Shown: positions 52,037-64,000 of the stretch, one piece after another
Layout: each line of letters starts with the position of its first letter
Position numbering within the stretch: the first letter of the stretch is position 1
Assembly (NCBI GenBank): GCA_013397115.1
Contig: VWZW01002691.1
Coordinates: 1-64,000 of the forward strand
Source: Edolisoma coerulescens
Lineage: Eukaryota > Chordata > Aves > Passeriformes > Campephagidae
Direction: 5' to 3'
DNA length: 64,000 bases
The notes under the pieces: model-generated
What the model was told of the DNA's origin: nothing
What the model saw: only the letters and a program-made list of their open reading frames with translations
The model's database searches: none
Made by a program: the position numbers and the translations under genes

Positions 52037-53225
52037 CGCCTTTGACGCCGACGCCGGGCTCCAGCCGCGCCACGGCGATGACCAGCACGATGCCGAGGAT
52101 GAACCACTCCTTCCGCAGCCGCTCCAGCAGCCCCATGGCGNCCCCCCCCCGCCGCTCCCCAGCTCGGATCGGCTCCGCCCGGCGCCGCTCGGTCCGGTTC
52201 GGCCGGGCTCGGTCCGGCGCCGCTCGGCTGCTCCGGGCTGCTGTGGGCGCGGGGCGGGGCGCGGCCCCACCGCCCGCCGGCAGGGCCAGCCGGATCCGCT
52301 GACGGGAAAAGTCTCACCCACCGCCGCCATCGCTACCACGCAACTCCTAATAGGCGCGCAGCCGCGCGCTGCCGCCCGTCCGCCCGCACGGCTACGCGCA
52401 GCAACGGTCCCCCGCTGGCTCCGGCCGCCCCCGCTCCGCATCTCCGCTCCGAGGCGGACACCGCGGGTGGCGGTGGCGGGAACGGGACGGCGCCCTGNCG
52501 CGGCGCGGCGGTGCGCGCTGTTTTGGTATATTACAACGCCCGCGTGACGGCCGGCGTTTGACGCGCGGGAGGGCGGGCGCGAGCCGGGAAGCGCCGGGGC
52601 GGGATCCGGGATCTCCGTGAGGGCGGGCGCGGGCCGGGGCTGGCAGGGCAAACACCGACAGCTGGGCTCCCCGCAGCCCCGGGCGCGGGAGCGAGGAGCA
52701 CCGGGCGGGCGGGGGCTGCCGCCGCGTCACGCACCTGTTACCGGCGTGCGCGCACGCCCGCCCGTCCCGGCGCTGCGCCGCCGCCGCCAGCGACACGTGG
52801 ATCGGGATCGCCCTGGAGTTCCCAGGGAGCGCCTGCCGGGCGTTCCGGGCAGACCCAAAGGCAGCAGTCCAGCCCCTGTCGCGACCTGCCCACAGCATCT
52901 CCCGCGGTGTGTCCCGGGCCAGCCGCTTCCCAGCGGCGGGCGCTTCGCTGTTTTATCTCAGTGCTAAAAACACTTCCATTAAAACAGTATGGTAAAACCT
53001 CATCCTGGTGCTCGAGCCGCGCTTTCCATTCCCTATTCCCCTCTTGTGGCGCTTCCCCGATGGATTCATCAGCCCAGCCCCTGCCCGGCCACCGCGCTCC
53101 GAGTCCCATTAACAAGGAAATGATAAAGTAGGAGACGCTCTGTCTCCCAGCGGCTCCCACCGCTGCTGCCGCCGCTGCCCCGTCCCGCACGGCTCCCGCA
53201 CACACGGCAGCTCCCCTGCGCGATT
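51820..53225. promoter_or_regulatory. SLC10A7: CpG-island promoter of SLC10A7
   Basis: GC content and CpG density rise abruptly against an AT-rich background and enclose exon 1. There is no convincing TATA box at the expected place. Visible candidate elements are a GATGGCGGC stretch on the minus strand (52322-52330, YY1-like), repeated GGGCGGG/CCCGCCC boxes, CRE-half-site-like GTGACG/CGTCAC (near 52544 and 52724), and a CACGTG E-box near 52794. Two isolated N bases (52141, 52498) show that parts were hard to sequence. The transcription start cannot be fixed from sequence; it is probably within about 300 bp upstream of the ATG. The island extends about 1.1 kb upstream, so a divergent non-coding transcript is possible. 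Confidence 0.85.
52037..52136 (-). CDS. SLC10A7: SLC10A7 coding exon 1
   Basis: This exon encodes residues 1-33 plus the first base of codon 34. The translation begins MGLLERLRKEWFILGIVLVI and continues to the LEPGVGVKGG region. A basic cytosolic stretch (residues 5-9) is followed by the first membrane segment at about residues 11-24. The start is chosen because it matches the known N-terminus (MxLLERxRKxWF) and has G at -3 and G at +4. The donor is GTGAGT immediately after 52037, leaving phase 1. The exon lies inside the CpG island, as expected for a broadly expressed gene. An unresolved base (N) at 52141 sits just upstream of the ATG inside a C-rich run, so the exact leader sequence is uncertain, but the codons of the exon are unaffected. 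Confidence 0.95.
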
Positions 53226-56200
53226 CCTAAACATTTAGGGAAGTTCATCCTGCACAGCCTCTGCGCATGTATTCAGGCTTCAAGGAATAGCCCTGCCACA
53301 GGCTTTCTGCTACCAAGGAAAGAAATGTTGATAGCTGAAAGCTCAGCTGTGACCTCCAAGAGAGGTATAGCCCTGCGTGTCCTGGGAGGGTCACTTGTGT
53401 AAACATGGATACATCAGAGCCGAAATTTTTGGATATGGGACGGAACGTGCCTTCTCCCACCCACAAGCGGATCCAAACTGTGGGGTTTAAAATGATTCTA
53501 CATTTCACTGTTTTACTAAAGTTTACTGGAGTACATGTAGATCCTCGCTCCCCTCTCAGGTGAGAGAGACAGATTGCAAAACCTCACTGCATTTGCCCTG
53601 TGCAGCCACTGCGGGTTGGCTGTTTTGGGAGAAAATCAATGCATAATGTGTTCTTCGAGAGCAAGCTGTGATTATAACGAGCATAGGATTTGATTACTTG
53701 GAGGATTTGATTGCTACGCAGGAGAGATAAATCAGATGAAGATGTACAGTTAATGTTTGTCATATAAACTGTATTAAATCTCTCTGTGGATACTCGCTCA
53801 CAGGTGGCCCTAGTTCCAGGACATCTGAACCGTTCATGGATCAGAGCATGCACATCTTTTCCTATGTGGCTCTGAAAGCACACCAGCAAGAGCACAGGCT
53901 CTCTGATCTGAGCAGGAGACCAGGCAGATGTCCATGGTTTCCCAGGTGGTTTTGCTGTGAATTTGTACACAGCCCTGGAGCTCCTAGCAGAGATGGGAAG
54001 AAGACTTTTCACCCAGTTCCTAGTGGTTCCAGCCAGGCTGTTGTGTTACAAGATGCAGGGGCCTCACACTGCACCAGCAGGGCTAGAAGGCAGGAGCAGA
54101 TTCAGCATGATTCAGGAAAAAATATAACAATAAATAACCTGTTTAGGCCAAAAGTTATGCACTCAGAAGTTAGAAGCAGCTGAATTTCATAGTGAATGAA
54201 ATTGCTGCAATGTCAATTCCTGCAGAAGCTGCAGAGGGATGCAAAGAAGGGCAGGTATGGAGGATGCTCAGTCTGGCAATAAAATTCAATCATGCAATAA
54301 AGACAGCAGTCTCACCCTGCTTTTGCATCATAGCTTTTACATGGTAGTAATCCTGCCCCTCACTCTTTGCAGGTGGATACTAATAATGAATTTCTAATCT
54401 TGCCCACTGTTCAAGTTAAATCTAGTTAATTTTGCCAACAGGTTTCAGGTATTTGCTCACAGCAGATCTAATTGGCAAAAGTTAGAAACCTCAGGTTCAG
54501 CCCTAGGTTCTGGAAGGTGCTTCTCAATTTCCCCTCCAAAGGGTCACTTCCCTGTGCACAGTCCCAAGCCTGTTTCTCCTTCTCTAAAGAAGGATGAGAT
54601 ATCTCACTGAGTATTACATTTAAAACACTTTTAAGAAATATATAAATAAAAAACCATAAACAAACAAGATAATCCCCCAAAAACAAATGGTCATCAGACA
54701 TAACAGAACTTCCATCTATATTCAAAATAAAAAGATAAGCTTTAATGAGGCTCTGTTGCTTTGAGTGGATGCTTTGCCTTTAAATTTTTTCCAAGAGATC
54801 TGAAGTTTGTAATAAACATCTTCTGCCAACTGAGTTACAAAACACACAGGTTCACAAGGCTCTCTTCTTCTGTAATCTTTAAAATCATGTGCAGACATTC
54901 TAAGCTGTGTGTCGAAAGACTTGTACAAAGACATTTCAGCTGTTTTATTTTTTTTAAAGCTTCCCTGCTATTACTGTGATAAGTATGTATGTCTCTTAGA
55001 TTGAATAGATGAAACTGTTCCTGCTTTTATATATGAGAGCACTCTGTAAGCTCTGCCCTGTCCCACCAGAGTGGAGCAGAAAGGAAGAATGCACTACATG
55101 TGAATTGTATAATTGGCAGGACACTCACACATCCTAAATCTGTCTGCAAGACAGCATTGCTGTTGCTATCAGGGAATTTATCATCTGTATTGAGGCATTT
55201 GGTCACTATTAGAGAGGGACAATCCAGTGTCTGTCCTGTCACCCAAAACTGTCTCCTGCAACATTTCACATCCCTCCTCACCTTCCCATACATATAATAC
55301 ATATATTCTTATTAAAAACACCAGGACTCAAACAGATCTGGGATGGTCTGGCACATGTGTATGTGTATTCTCTGTTAGACTGTACAAAACCATTTTGGCG
55401 GATATTTAGCTGTGGCTTAGGCATAGTACAGGAACAAGAATTTAGCTTCTCTCTGATTTCACATGACCAAATTTTCATTTTTGTTCAACTGCAAACATAC
55501 CTCGGGGCTTCCAGATGCTTTCCTGACTCCAAATGGCCCTTGTGCTTCCTTCTGCATAATACAAAACTTTGTGACGTGTAGCTACGTGGCACCAAGCCTT
55601 TGTTGCTCACAGGTAGCCTGCTGAAACCAACAGGACTGTTCATGCGAGCAGGGGCTGGTTTTCACGTCTGCAAAGATGCAGGAGTGGACTGGACATTTCA
55701 GGGCTTCCCATTTTGAACAACCAGCCTCGTGTGGTTTGTAACTGATGCCGAGACGCCGGCTCCCCTTGGTGCCATATGGAGCCTATTCCTTTTATGCGCC
55801 CAGCCTCTGATCTGCACCACGTACCTCGCTGCCTGATAACTGCACAGTTATTTTAGGGAATGTGCAAGGATTTTTATGCTCCTGAGTAGCAGATGTCATC
55901 TGGTTATGCGTTTAGACAGGAGAGATTTTAATATAAAGGAGAGGGGATCACCAGATAAAGGGAGCTTAAACGAGAGGAAGAGATAGTGTTAAATAATTTA
56001 GCTTGAAAAGAACAAAGATATTCAGAATGAACAAGATAAAGAGAGGTGTTAATTATAAATAGGAAAGTTGAGGAGGAAAAGTGGAAATATATGGGAGGCG
56101 GTTTGCAACACATTTATATTTCTCACAAGCACTTAGTGGCATGAGCTCAGATTTTCTCAGGCGCTTGAAGAGATTGCTGTACTGATCCCATTAGCTGGAT

Positions 56201-59200
56201 TTCCTTGTGGAAGAGGGATTTACAAGTCTTTATTCTGTCTTGGCCTAGGTGCTTATGCTGCTTTAGGCATCTGCAAGGGATATTTTGGTTGTTGCTATTG
56301 AATATTATTGAATACCTATAAACACTTAGGTATTGCCAGCTGCAGGACTTACTACCCTTAGCATAATGCAGTAGCAGGAATTATGTACCAGTTCAATTTA
56401 GAACAACACCTAATGGGACTTAAAGACACATATAAGTATGCTTTTCTAAATAGAAGCCATGAGATGATGAAAGGTTTTGTGAATCTTTGGGTTTTTTATA
56501 ATGGTATGATCCTTTTTTTTCCCCAGAGACCATAAATCCATAATATTGTTTTTGTTTTTGACTTGTAATAAAAGGTCCTCTTACATATTTAGTTACTCAA
56601 CAAATAGGCAATTTTTTCTTTTACTTGTGAGCTCAGTGTGAAATTTTCATGAGATAATCTCAGGCATTAGGAAGAAAATCTAAAAGACAACAAGTGGGGG
56701 TTTTGCTGATCCCTTTCCTAGAACCTGCTTGTCCTTACACAGAAACAGAATCCGGTTCACTGATGCTCCACTCATGATATTCTTTTGACTTCTCCTCCTA
56801 GACTACCAAGAGACCATATAGATTTAGAGAAATTTTCATGTTTAGCACTTTTTCACAGAAATATGGTTTCCCAGTAGACAGCAGGGCTATAATGTATTCA
56901 GAAGGTTGCATTTAAAAAAATAAAAAAGGAAAAGAAAAGCTATTGGCATAATAAAGCTGTGCTCTTGATACAAATTATGGGCTTCTTCAATTGCAATTCA
57001 AAAACATAAGACAAAAAAATTATTTTTTTTTAAACCATGAAAAGCTGTATATATTTAAACCTGCAAAATGAAAGCAAGAACAGGAAATAGTTTCCCTAGA
57101 CAATTTCACAGTGAACAGCTGGATTTAACCTATTAAATAAAAGACTTCAGAGATAACATGGGGATACCTTTACATCTTTTTCTCCTTATGCTTACAAAAA
57201 TAACCTTCTAATATTGTAATAACCATAACAAAATACCTACAACACGAGAAGTTTCACTACAAAAATCTGTGCTGTATTTTTATGGCAGAGAAGCAGGAGA
57301 TTTATTCTTGGGTGTAGATGCACAGATGTGCAGATGCAAAAGTTTTACAATGCTTTTAGAGTAATTAACCACTCATAGTGGGAAGAGCGTGCAAATCACA
57401 GAAAGAAGAAAGAGGAGAGCAGTCACCCCAGCCCCTCTAGCGCTGAAATCAGGAACCTGTCACAAAGGTCGAGTTTGGAAGAAGCAGCCATCAGAGAAAT
57501 CAAGTACTAGAAGTTTCTAGGAGGTTTGTCTCAAGGCTGTTGAAAGCTGGCTTTTAGGAGCTTCAGCTTTATCTTCTAGAAGAAGGGATTGTCCAAGAGG
57601 AGGGACAGCCCACGCTCCAAACTTTGTATTCTCCTAGCTGGATGGAAGGTAGAGCTTTATTTCTCTCGTGTCTGTTCAATTTAATTTTAATATTAATAAA
57701 GAGTTTAAAGATTCAAAGAAACAGGGCAAATTCACCAGCTTCCCTGGGGGAGAATGCCAGAGAAGGCTTTGCGCTTCCTGAGATTTGTCAGTTTGACTTC
57801 GTCATAATAATGGCAGCTGTTGTTACACCTCTGGGACCTTTGCAGGTCATTGCTGTGTCCTGTCTTCACCACAGGCCAGGACCCAGCGCTCCATCAGTCT
57901 GGAGAAAAGCAAAGTGCATTCCACAGGAATCTCACAGACGCATAACCTGACAGTGCTATCGTTTACCTCCATGGAAGTAAATTCCACAGTATTTGCAAAT
58001 ATATTCATTTGATCCCAGCCTATCTGGCCTTGATTTAAAATGGACTAGGAAGAGATGGCGCCAGAACGTAAGTGCTTCCAAGTGCTGCGCATGTCAGTCC
58101 TGAGAGGAACGCATTCCTACACATCCTCTCCTAGAGAGGCATGAGAGCACATTAATAGATGGGGTATGATATGTCTGATGTTGATCAGGTTCACATTTAA
58201 GTGAAAAAAGGTCAAATGAGAAAGCAGATGAAAAAAAAAAGAAGTGGGGCCAAGAAGGAAGATAAGCTATGGGGAAAAACGCTAAATAATTAGGAAAAAT
58301 ATCACCAGAGAGGAAGAAATCATTTAAAAGCTATCTAATAACAAATCAGATATTATATCTGTCAATACATTAAAAATGAGGTTGCTGACAGCTCTTCATC
58401 CCACAATCTGCAGCATTAATAAGTTATGAAGCATGAAAAAAACTGGGACGCTTTGTGCCTAAAACAGTATCACACGAGGACAGGGGAATAAAGCTGAACT
58501 AAAACAAAGGACACGATTGTGTTTTGCTGGCAAATAATGACATAAATGGAAAACAAAACCACAGAAACAAACACAGCCCCTCCAACCATCAAATAGAAGG
58601 AAAACATGACTGCCTCGGTTTTTTGGCAGTTAATCAGATACAAATCATGAAGTCAGCACTATCTGACGAAAGTTTTGGATGCAGTTGTTATTCCAGAAGT
58701 GTCCAGCCCAAACTGCTTTTTTAAACAAAGAGAAGGAGATGGCAGGGGAGCAGAGGATTAAAATGAGTCTGAGATAGGAGTTTTGGGATCCAAACTATCT
58801 CAAGGTAAACAGTGCCATGAGGGATAGAGCCCGAAGGGAAAGCCATTTCTATCCAAGCCTGCTGCTCTCCTTGCACTGTGAATTCATTTCCCTTACTACT
58901 GCCTCACTAACCAGGAGGCAAGACTTTTGCACCTCTGTCACATCCAGGGCTCGAACATCCACCACTTGCTTTTTTGGCACAGCCAACAAAGCTGCTAAAC
59001 CCTCTCATCCTCCCTTCTCTCATGTTCAGCATCTGCCCCACGCCTTTACCAGGACATTGCTGAATAGGTCTACTCCTGGGACTCTCTGCCTTCTTTCCTG
59101 TTCCCAGGGAAAACAGAGTTATTCTTTTGTGAAATTGATATATTCCTACAACATAATCAGGGCTTGACAAAGACTTCCAAGCAGCACTGTTCCCTGCCTG

Positions 59201-61525
59201 ACATCTATCCAGCTTACTCCACACAAGTCATCCTTGGGCGATTTTGTATTGTTCATTTCACAGGTCTCATCCAATCTCCCCCGCTCCCTTCCATGTAAGC
59301 GGCTTTAATGCCACAGCCTTGAGCTGCAGTAAGCGAGGGAAGGAACTAATTTATTTTTTCAGTCGGTACAAGTCAGTCAGTAAGTGCAGTAGGGAAGTTA
59401 GAGCAAAGACGGGGAGGGATCATCTGGTTGGGGTTTTTTTCAGCAGAACCTAAAGAGGCTGTATTAGGTAGTGCCTTATATTTCCTTTAGAGGATGTGCA
59501 TTAAGCAGAGGTCTACCCTGATCCCTTTAGGAAGTGGGAGAGTTACGATGGTGCCTTTTCCCTGAGAGCATTTCTAAGCTTTCCTCATAGGAAGCTTTCC
59601 TTGTGGTGCATTCTTAAGTAGATCAAATGTAAAGGAAAATCCCAATTCAGAATTAATTGGCATACATTTTTTCAGGAGCTGGAGGGATTTTGCATTTCTT
59701 CCTTCTAGATGAACTTACAACACTCCTGCAATCCTGCATTTGAAGTTGTACCTGTCTGTGGAAGGAGGCAATCACAAGACCTGCAGCAAGGCACATCACC
59801 CTGATTTTACCTCTCCACCCTGTTACTCAGAGGCTTTCCAGTGTGGTGTCCACAGCTCACGTTTAACTCCAGCTCATTCTTGCAGTCTTTGCTTCTGTAG
59901 GTGCTGTTCTCACTCTGGAGACAGTGGCATAGGAAGAAAGCTATGCTTGGAAATTAACCATTTCCAGCATCCCTGCACAGCCAGAATCAGCAGCTGAAGC
60001 AGATGCTTGGTGGGGAAATAATACTCTTTTTTTAAGGGGGTCCAGAGTAATAGTTGGCTTAAAAATGCTTAGTACCATTAGCTCCAGGATCATCCACACC
60101 TGTGCTTGCCTTCTGTCATTTTGTGAAAGAAAGCAGAGGTGTTTCTACCACGACAGACCACTGTTCCCTTGAGTGATACTTCTGCTGTGGGAAAATGGCT
60201 TTCCTCTAAACACGCCCAACCCACTGGCACATCCAGTACTGCCTAAGTAGTACCACTCTCCATCCAGACAGGTATTCCCTCTTCACCTCCCGTCCAGCAG
60301 CTCTCTGGGTGCACAGCAAGCTCCATCTGAGTCACACAGTAATAATCATTGCTTATATACAAGATCCCTTGTGTACTGTATATTAATGTCTGGCTGGTAA
60401 TTTAATGGCACCTCTAGGCATAAACAAAAGTTTATTAAAACAGTAAGTAAAATGTTCCCAAAGACTGGCCTGCATTTTTAATTTTCTATTCAGCATTCCA
60501 AAGTACAGAGCCAGCCTTCTTACGCAAAAGGAAAGCTACAGAGTTAACACCAAGGCATTTTGCACAAGTCAAACATAGCACAGTCTGAGGCAATAGGATG
60601 CTTCATTTATTCTCACAAGGCCCTTTTTTTCTGGTCATCTTTAGCAATGACGGCCAAAGAGAAATTTGAATTGATTATTAGGAAAGGTGTACAACTCCAA
60701 AAAGCAGCAGCATATTGATTACTGCTCACTTTACTTGTCATTCCTCAGCTAGGAAGCCACACAGCAGCTAAAGCCATGAATCCCAGTCAGTAGTTGGCAA
60801 TGCCCACCATAGTTAAGACTGAGTCATGCTCTGAAGTGATGCCATTCCTCCCCTGTTTTCATTCATGAGATGCATTTTTTACAAATGATTTAGTGCTCTG
60901 AAGACCACCAGGTTTCTTTTCTCATAACCTAATTTCTTGAGCTCAGTAAAATGTGTATGTGCTAGCTAATACATATATTATTAAACATTTATAAGTGGGC
61001 AAGTAGGTGTACACATTTTTTAGACAACATTTAAGCAGAAACATAAATTGCTTTTCACATTTTAGATTAAAGTTATAGAGACATGAAGAATTCCAGTAGA
61101 AAATTTGTTCATTGAGAAAATTCACTGTGGAGATGCTGGAGTGAGCAGCTGGGCTTTTTATCAGGTCTCATTTCAAATCCCAGCCACACTCCCAGACCAC
61201 AGTGACCTTCCCCCTCCACTCCTCCACTGTAATTTAGCATACACTAAGATCATGAAGCATTTCTCAGCTCCCAGGGCACAGCACTGCCTATCTCCACATT
61301 GAAACACAACCCCATGGTGCTCGGCTGGCCTCTTGGTTTCCACAGAAAGACAACAGGAGCATTCAGACTGAACAGAAGGTGCAAACACATGCTCCAGCAG
61401 GTCCCATTGATGTGAGCATCCACAGGACTTTGGGAGCCTGAAGAAAATACAGCTGTTCCCAGCTCTTTCCTTGGAACCTCAATACTTTTGTCATAACCTA
61501 GAATCTACCTGCCACCTTCCACAGC
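53226..61525. other. Upstream flank of SLC10A7, no gene seen
   Basis: The GC content falls back to an AT-rich background after the CpG island. The open frames here are short, lack domain signatures and show no matching splice structure. No repeat family was recognised. In mammals POU4F2 is the next gene on this side of SLC10A7, so the interval may be intergenic with distal regulatory elements; nothing in the sequence alone proves this. Confidence 0.65.
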
Positions 61526-61812
61526 TACCTGAAAGGAGGTTGTAGCCAGGTGGGGGTCAGTCTCTTCTCCCAAGTGACAAGCAATAGGACAAGAGAAGCC
61601 TCAGGTTGTATCAGGGGAGGTTGAGATTGGATAGCAGGAAAAAATTCTTCACCAAAAGTGTTGTCATGCACTGGAACAGGCTGCCCAAGGAAGTGGGAGT
61701 CACCATCCCTGGCGGTTTTTAAAAGACACATTGATGTGGTTTAGTGGTGCACGGGGCAGTGCTGGGGGAACAATTGGACTTGAAGATCTTAGAGATCTTT
61801 TCCAACCTATGA
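61526..61812 (+). mobile_element. CR1 LINE, 3' fragment
   Basis: About 290 bp matches the conserved 3' end of chicken-repeat-1 elements. The order is ACCTGAAAGGAGGTTGTAGC, then the TCTCTTCTCCCAAGTGACAA block, the GGAACAGGCTGCCCAAGGAA block, and the terminal GATCTTAGAGATCTTTTCCA. It represents the end of the reverse-transcriptase frame and the short 3' UTR. It is 5'-truncated, as is usual for CR1, and carries internal deletions and substitutions, so it is an old inactive copy. Only one terminal ATGAT-like unit remains at the 3' end. CR1 supports a sauropsid (bird) origin. Confidence 0.92.
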
Positions 61813-62820
61813 TCAAGGCACTCAAGCAGCTGAGAAGTCACTTACGAACAGCAAGAATTAGTAGGGAGGAGAAAGACTACAACTATCATGGAAGACAATG
61901 CCCAGAATAAATCCTTTAATGTCTGTACAGAATAAAAACTTGGCTTGTAAAAGACAAAAGCCTTCATTGCCCATCAACTGCTTTTTTTATGTGCCGTTCT
62001 TCAGCTTTTTAATTTTTAAAACATGTTTTTCTTATATTTAAGAGAAAATCTAATATAAACAGATTTGATATTGACCCATTAGCCTTAACCTGCAGAGACT
62101 GGTGTCCTTTATTTACTGCAACATGATTTTAGCTTTCAAAAAAACCACAGACCCTTGTTCAAGATTAGATATTAAAGCTTTGAGCATTCACCAGTGAGCA
62201 CAGGGCCCCAAGTCTTGCACAGAAATCTCAGGGGGTTTTTTGTCTATCAATACTTGGTGGCACTGCTTATGTGAGAACAAGCAAAAGATAAGGGTCAGGC
62301 AACAATGCCAGTATGACTGTGATGTCCAGTTTGTGGTATTTCATATTTCCAATTACAACATCAGGGCTGATACGTTACCTTTCATAAAATGCTGCCACAA
62401 AATATTCAGACATAATGGACTCTATATGCAAACAAGAGCTTGCATGATCCAGCCCAGAACTTAAAATTAGGCAAATTAACACTGCCTTTGCAGCCTTCAG
62501 ACTCAACCTGGCAGTAAGCCCCTGAAATGCTCACAGAGGTCAAGGGGTCTTCCACATGGGATGGCAATTCTTATTCAAACCATTCCCTCATATAAGACAT
62601 TCAGTGCAAGTCTCTCTTTTCTGTGTCTTTTCTTCTAGAGAAGAGTATGACTGTTTAGGATCCTCACCATTAAAGGCAAGAATCCATTCCCATTTTAGCA
62701 TTTTAAATCTCCACTGTTGTGATTCAATAAATTCTTAATATCACACTGTCTATGCAAGGTCCACCTTTTATCTCCCCTGCAGAACAGCTGTGAAGATACA
62801 AGAGATGAAATTTTAGCCCC

Positions 62821-62901
62821 AATTCAGCAGAGCACTCACACACATATTTCAGGTGCTGCAGCTGGTGAAGAGGCTGATTTACTTAAATGCTCTGCTGAAT
62901 T
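62821..62901. repeat. 14-bp perfect inverted repeat flanking two E-boxes
   Basis: AATTCAGCAGAGCA (62821-62834) and its exact reverse complement (62888-62901) are separated by 53 bp. Between the arms lie CAGGTG (62850-62855) and CAGCTG (62859-62864). It may be a hairpin, the remnant of a small palindromic element, or chance. It lies about 10.7 kb upstream of the SLC10A7 promoter. Confidence 0.7.
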
Positions 62902-63454
62902 AGAGACCTGTGACCTTATATCATATGCAACTTTAAATTGAGCTAATGGCAGCTATATATATATGCACTGACATAAACCACTGGCTTTTTCATTCCAGGA
63001 GCAGAAGAGAAAAGGAAAACGTTGGTCAGAGTCTGGAAGCTTTGCATATTCATACTTTTCACAGTTGTTAAGTGTTTGAAAATTCAGGTAATGAGCATAC
63101 AATACTCAGGCTGCCTTTGTATTGCTTGGGGGTTTGCTATTCTAGTAATATCTCTACAGAAACCATTCTATCAAGACAGGGGTTTTTTGCCCTCAAATTG
63201 AATTAGCACTTGTACATTGAAGTTTTCAACATCACCCATAAGATTTTTCAACTCGTCAAAAGAATCTGCACGGTCTCTAACCATGAATAAAAATGATTTC
63301 AGGTATCATCTTTATTTCAAGTTTTATTTCCTGGGATTAATCTAATTGATTGTGCTGGTGGCTTGTTGAACAGCTGCTGAAATAAACAGAGTATTTGTCT
63401 TTCTATGTAAACATAGGGGTACCTGGTTTAATTAAAGTTCATATCAGTGTTGGC

Positions 63455-63487
63455 GGGGGGGGGGGGGGGGAACCACCACCACCACCA
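63455..63487. repeat. G16 tract with adjoining CCA repeat
   Basis: Sixteen consecutive G (63455-63470) are followed by AA, a run of ACC units and then an A-run. This is a strong candidate for G-quadruplex formation or for sequencing-length error. Confidence 0.9.
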
Positions 63488-64000
63488 AAAAAATACCCTG
63501 TTTTCCAAACAGACACCATAGACCTGAAATTGCAAGAACCCTCTTGATTAATTTTCCTCTCACTGATTTTAATAAATCTTTTATCATATAGACAAAAAGA
63601 AAAGTCCAGAAGACCATGTATAACCTCATTTTAAAATATATATCCAGATGCTCACTCAAGGCATGCATGGTTTTCTCCTCTGCAAGTAGGGGTAACCCCA
63701 TAAATGTTTCCTTCAATGTAATTCTCTTTTTTTTTTTTTGCTTGGCAGACCTAACCTGGTTTTGCGTCTTTGATTACAATCCCGTTAACCCTTTTTATGG
63801 CTTCATAAGAGACCAGGGTCTAAACCAAATTCTGTAGGTAAAATACAGTGAAATTGGCACCCCTTTGGCTCTAACACACATTTTTGCTTTCCCCAGATAT
63901 CTCTGGTGAAGGAAATAGCATTGCCAACAGGAAATATAAGGAATAAATAGTTCCAAATAATTCTTCTTAAACTCTTCTGTAGAAATTATTGAGTTGCTTT

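Larger units (their letters stand above)
1..52136 (-). other. SLC10A7: SLC10A7 gene, 5' portion (exons 1-5 and introns)
   Basis: This span is the 5' part of SLC10A7, a member of the SLC10 (bile-acid:sodium symporter, BASS/SBF-like) family. Established knowledge: the vertebrate protein has about 340 residues and ten predicted membrane segments. It acts in the secretory pathway/Golgi, affects intracellular calcium and glycosaminoglycan synthesis, and its loss in humans causes a skeletal dysplasia with amelogenesis imperfecta. Seen here: five minus-strand coding exons with GT-AG borders join in frame to 145 codons, and their translation follows the vertebrate protein almost residue by residue. 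Introns 1 to 4 are 3408, 4038, 4204 and 34560 bp. Exon 6 (starting near GIVITPLLL in mammals) was not found, so the rest of the gene should lie below coordinate 1. The identity is from recognition of the family sequence, not from a search. Confidence 0.95.
61813..64000. other. Distal flank after the CR1 fragment, no gene seen
   Basis: AT-rich sequence without a recognisable exon. It contains the inverted repeat at 62821-62901, a short TA microsatellite near 62953-62964, an octamer-like TTTGCATATTCAT at 63041-63053 and the G16/CCA tract. The segment 62800-63120 is of mixed, non-repetitive composition and is the most plausible place here for a regulatory element. Confidence 0.55.

Noticed and set aside
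51785..52651. 288-codon minus-strand and 224-codon plus-strand open frames
   Set aside because: They are GC-driven frames across the CpG island, contain unresolved bases, run through the exon 1 donor and show only Ala/Pro/Arg/Gly-rich composition.

Overview
The window is vertebrate nuclear DNA, most likely from a bird and probably a passerine. It is AT-rich and intronic or intergenic, with one sharp CpG island. Mobile elements are few: one CR1 LINE 3' tail and one avian-type ERV-L-like solo LTR. The only protein-coding gene I can support is the 5' part of SLC10A7, on the minus strand. I recognised it by translating conserved exons, not by a database search.

SLC10A7 layout, in transcription order from high to low coordinates. 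Exon 1 (52136-52037) lies in the CpG island at about 51820-53225. It is followed by exon 2 (48628-48546), exon 3 (44507-44371), exon 4 (40166-40091) and exon 5 (5530-5492). All junctions are GT-AG. The exon lengths (100, 83, 137, 76 and 39 nt) join without a frame break into 145 codons, about the first 43% of a protein of roughly 340 residues. The remaining exons must lie beyond coordinate 1. Intron 4 is very large (34.56 kb) and holds most of the repeats.

The most interesting candidate is a short exon downstream of exon 5, at 3787-3879 on the minus strand. It has a good polypyrimidine tract and AG, is open for 30 codons in the phase that exon 5 requires, then stops. A poly(A) signal with a GU-rich tail follows about 425 bp further on. 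If used, it would give a 175-residue SLC10A7 that lacks the second half of the carrier.

From about 53.2 kb to the end I see no gene. This is the region upstream of SLC10A7. In mammals the next gene on this side is POU4F2, so it may hold distal regulatory DNA; that is inference. It contains a CR1 fragment, an unusual 14-bp perfect inverted repeat flanking two E-boxes, and a G16 tract beside a CCA repeat. The assembly has a 43-base N gap and two isolated N bases in and beside the CpG island. One of these lies 5 bases upstream of the start codon.

I found no convincing undescribed multi-gene system. The leads worth following are the candidate alternative terminal exon, the solo LTR with intact target-site duplication, the 14-bp inverted repeat and the in-promoter upstream ATG.
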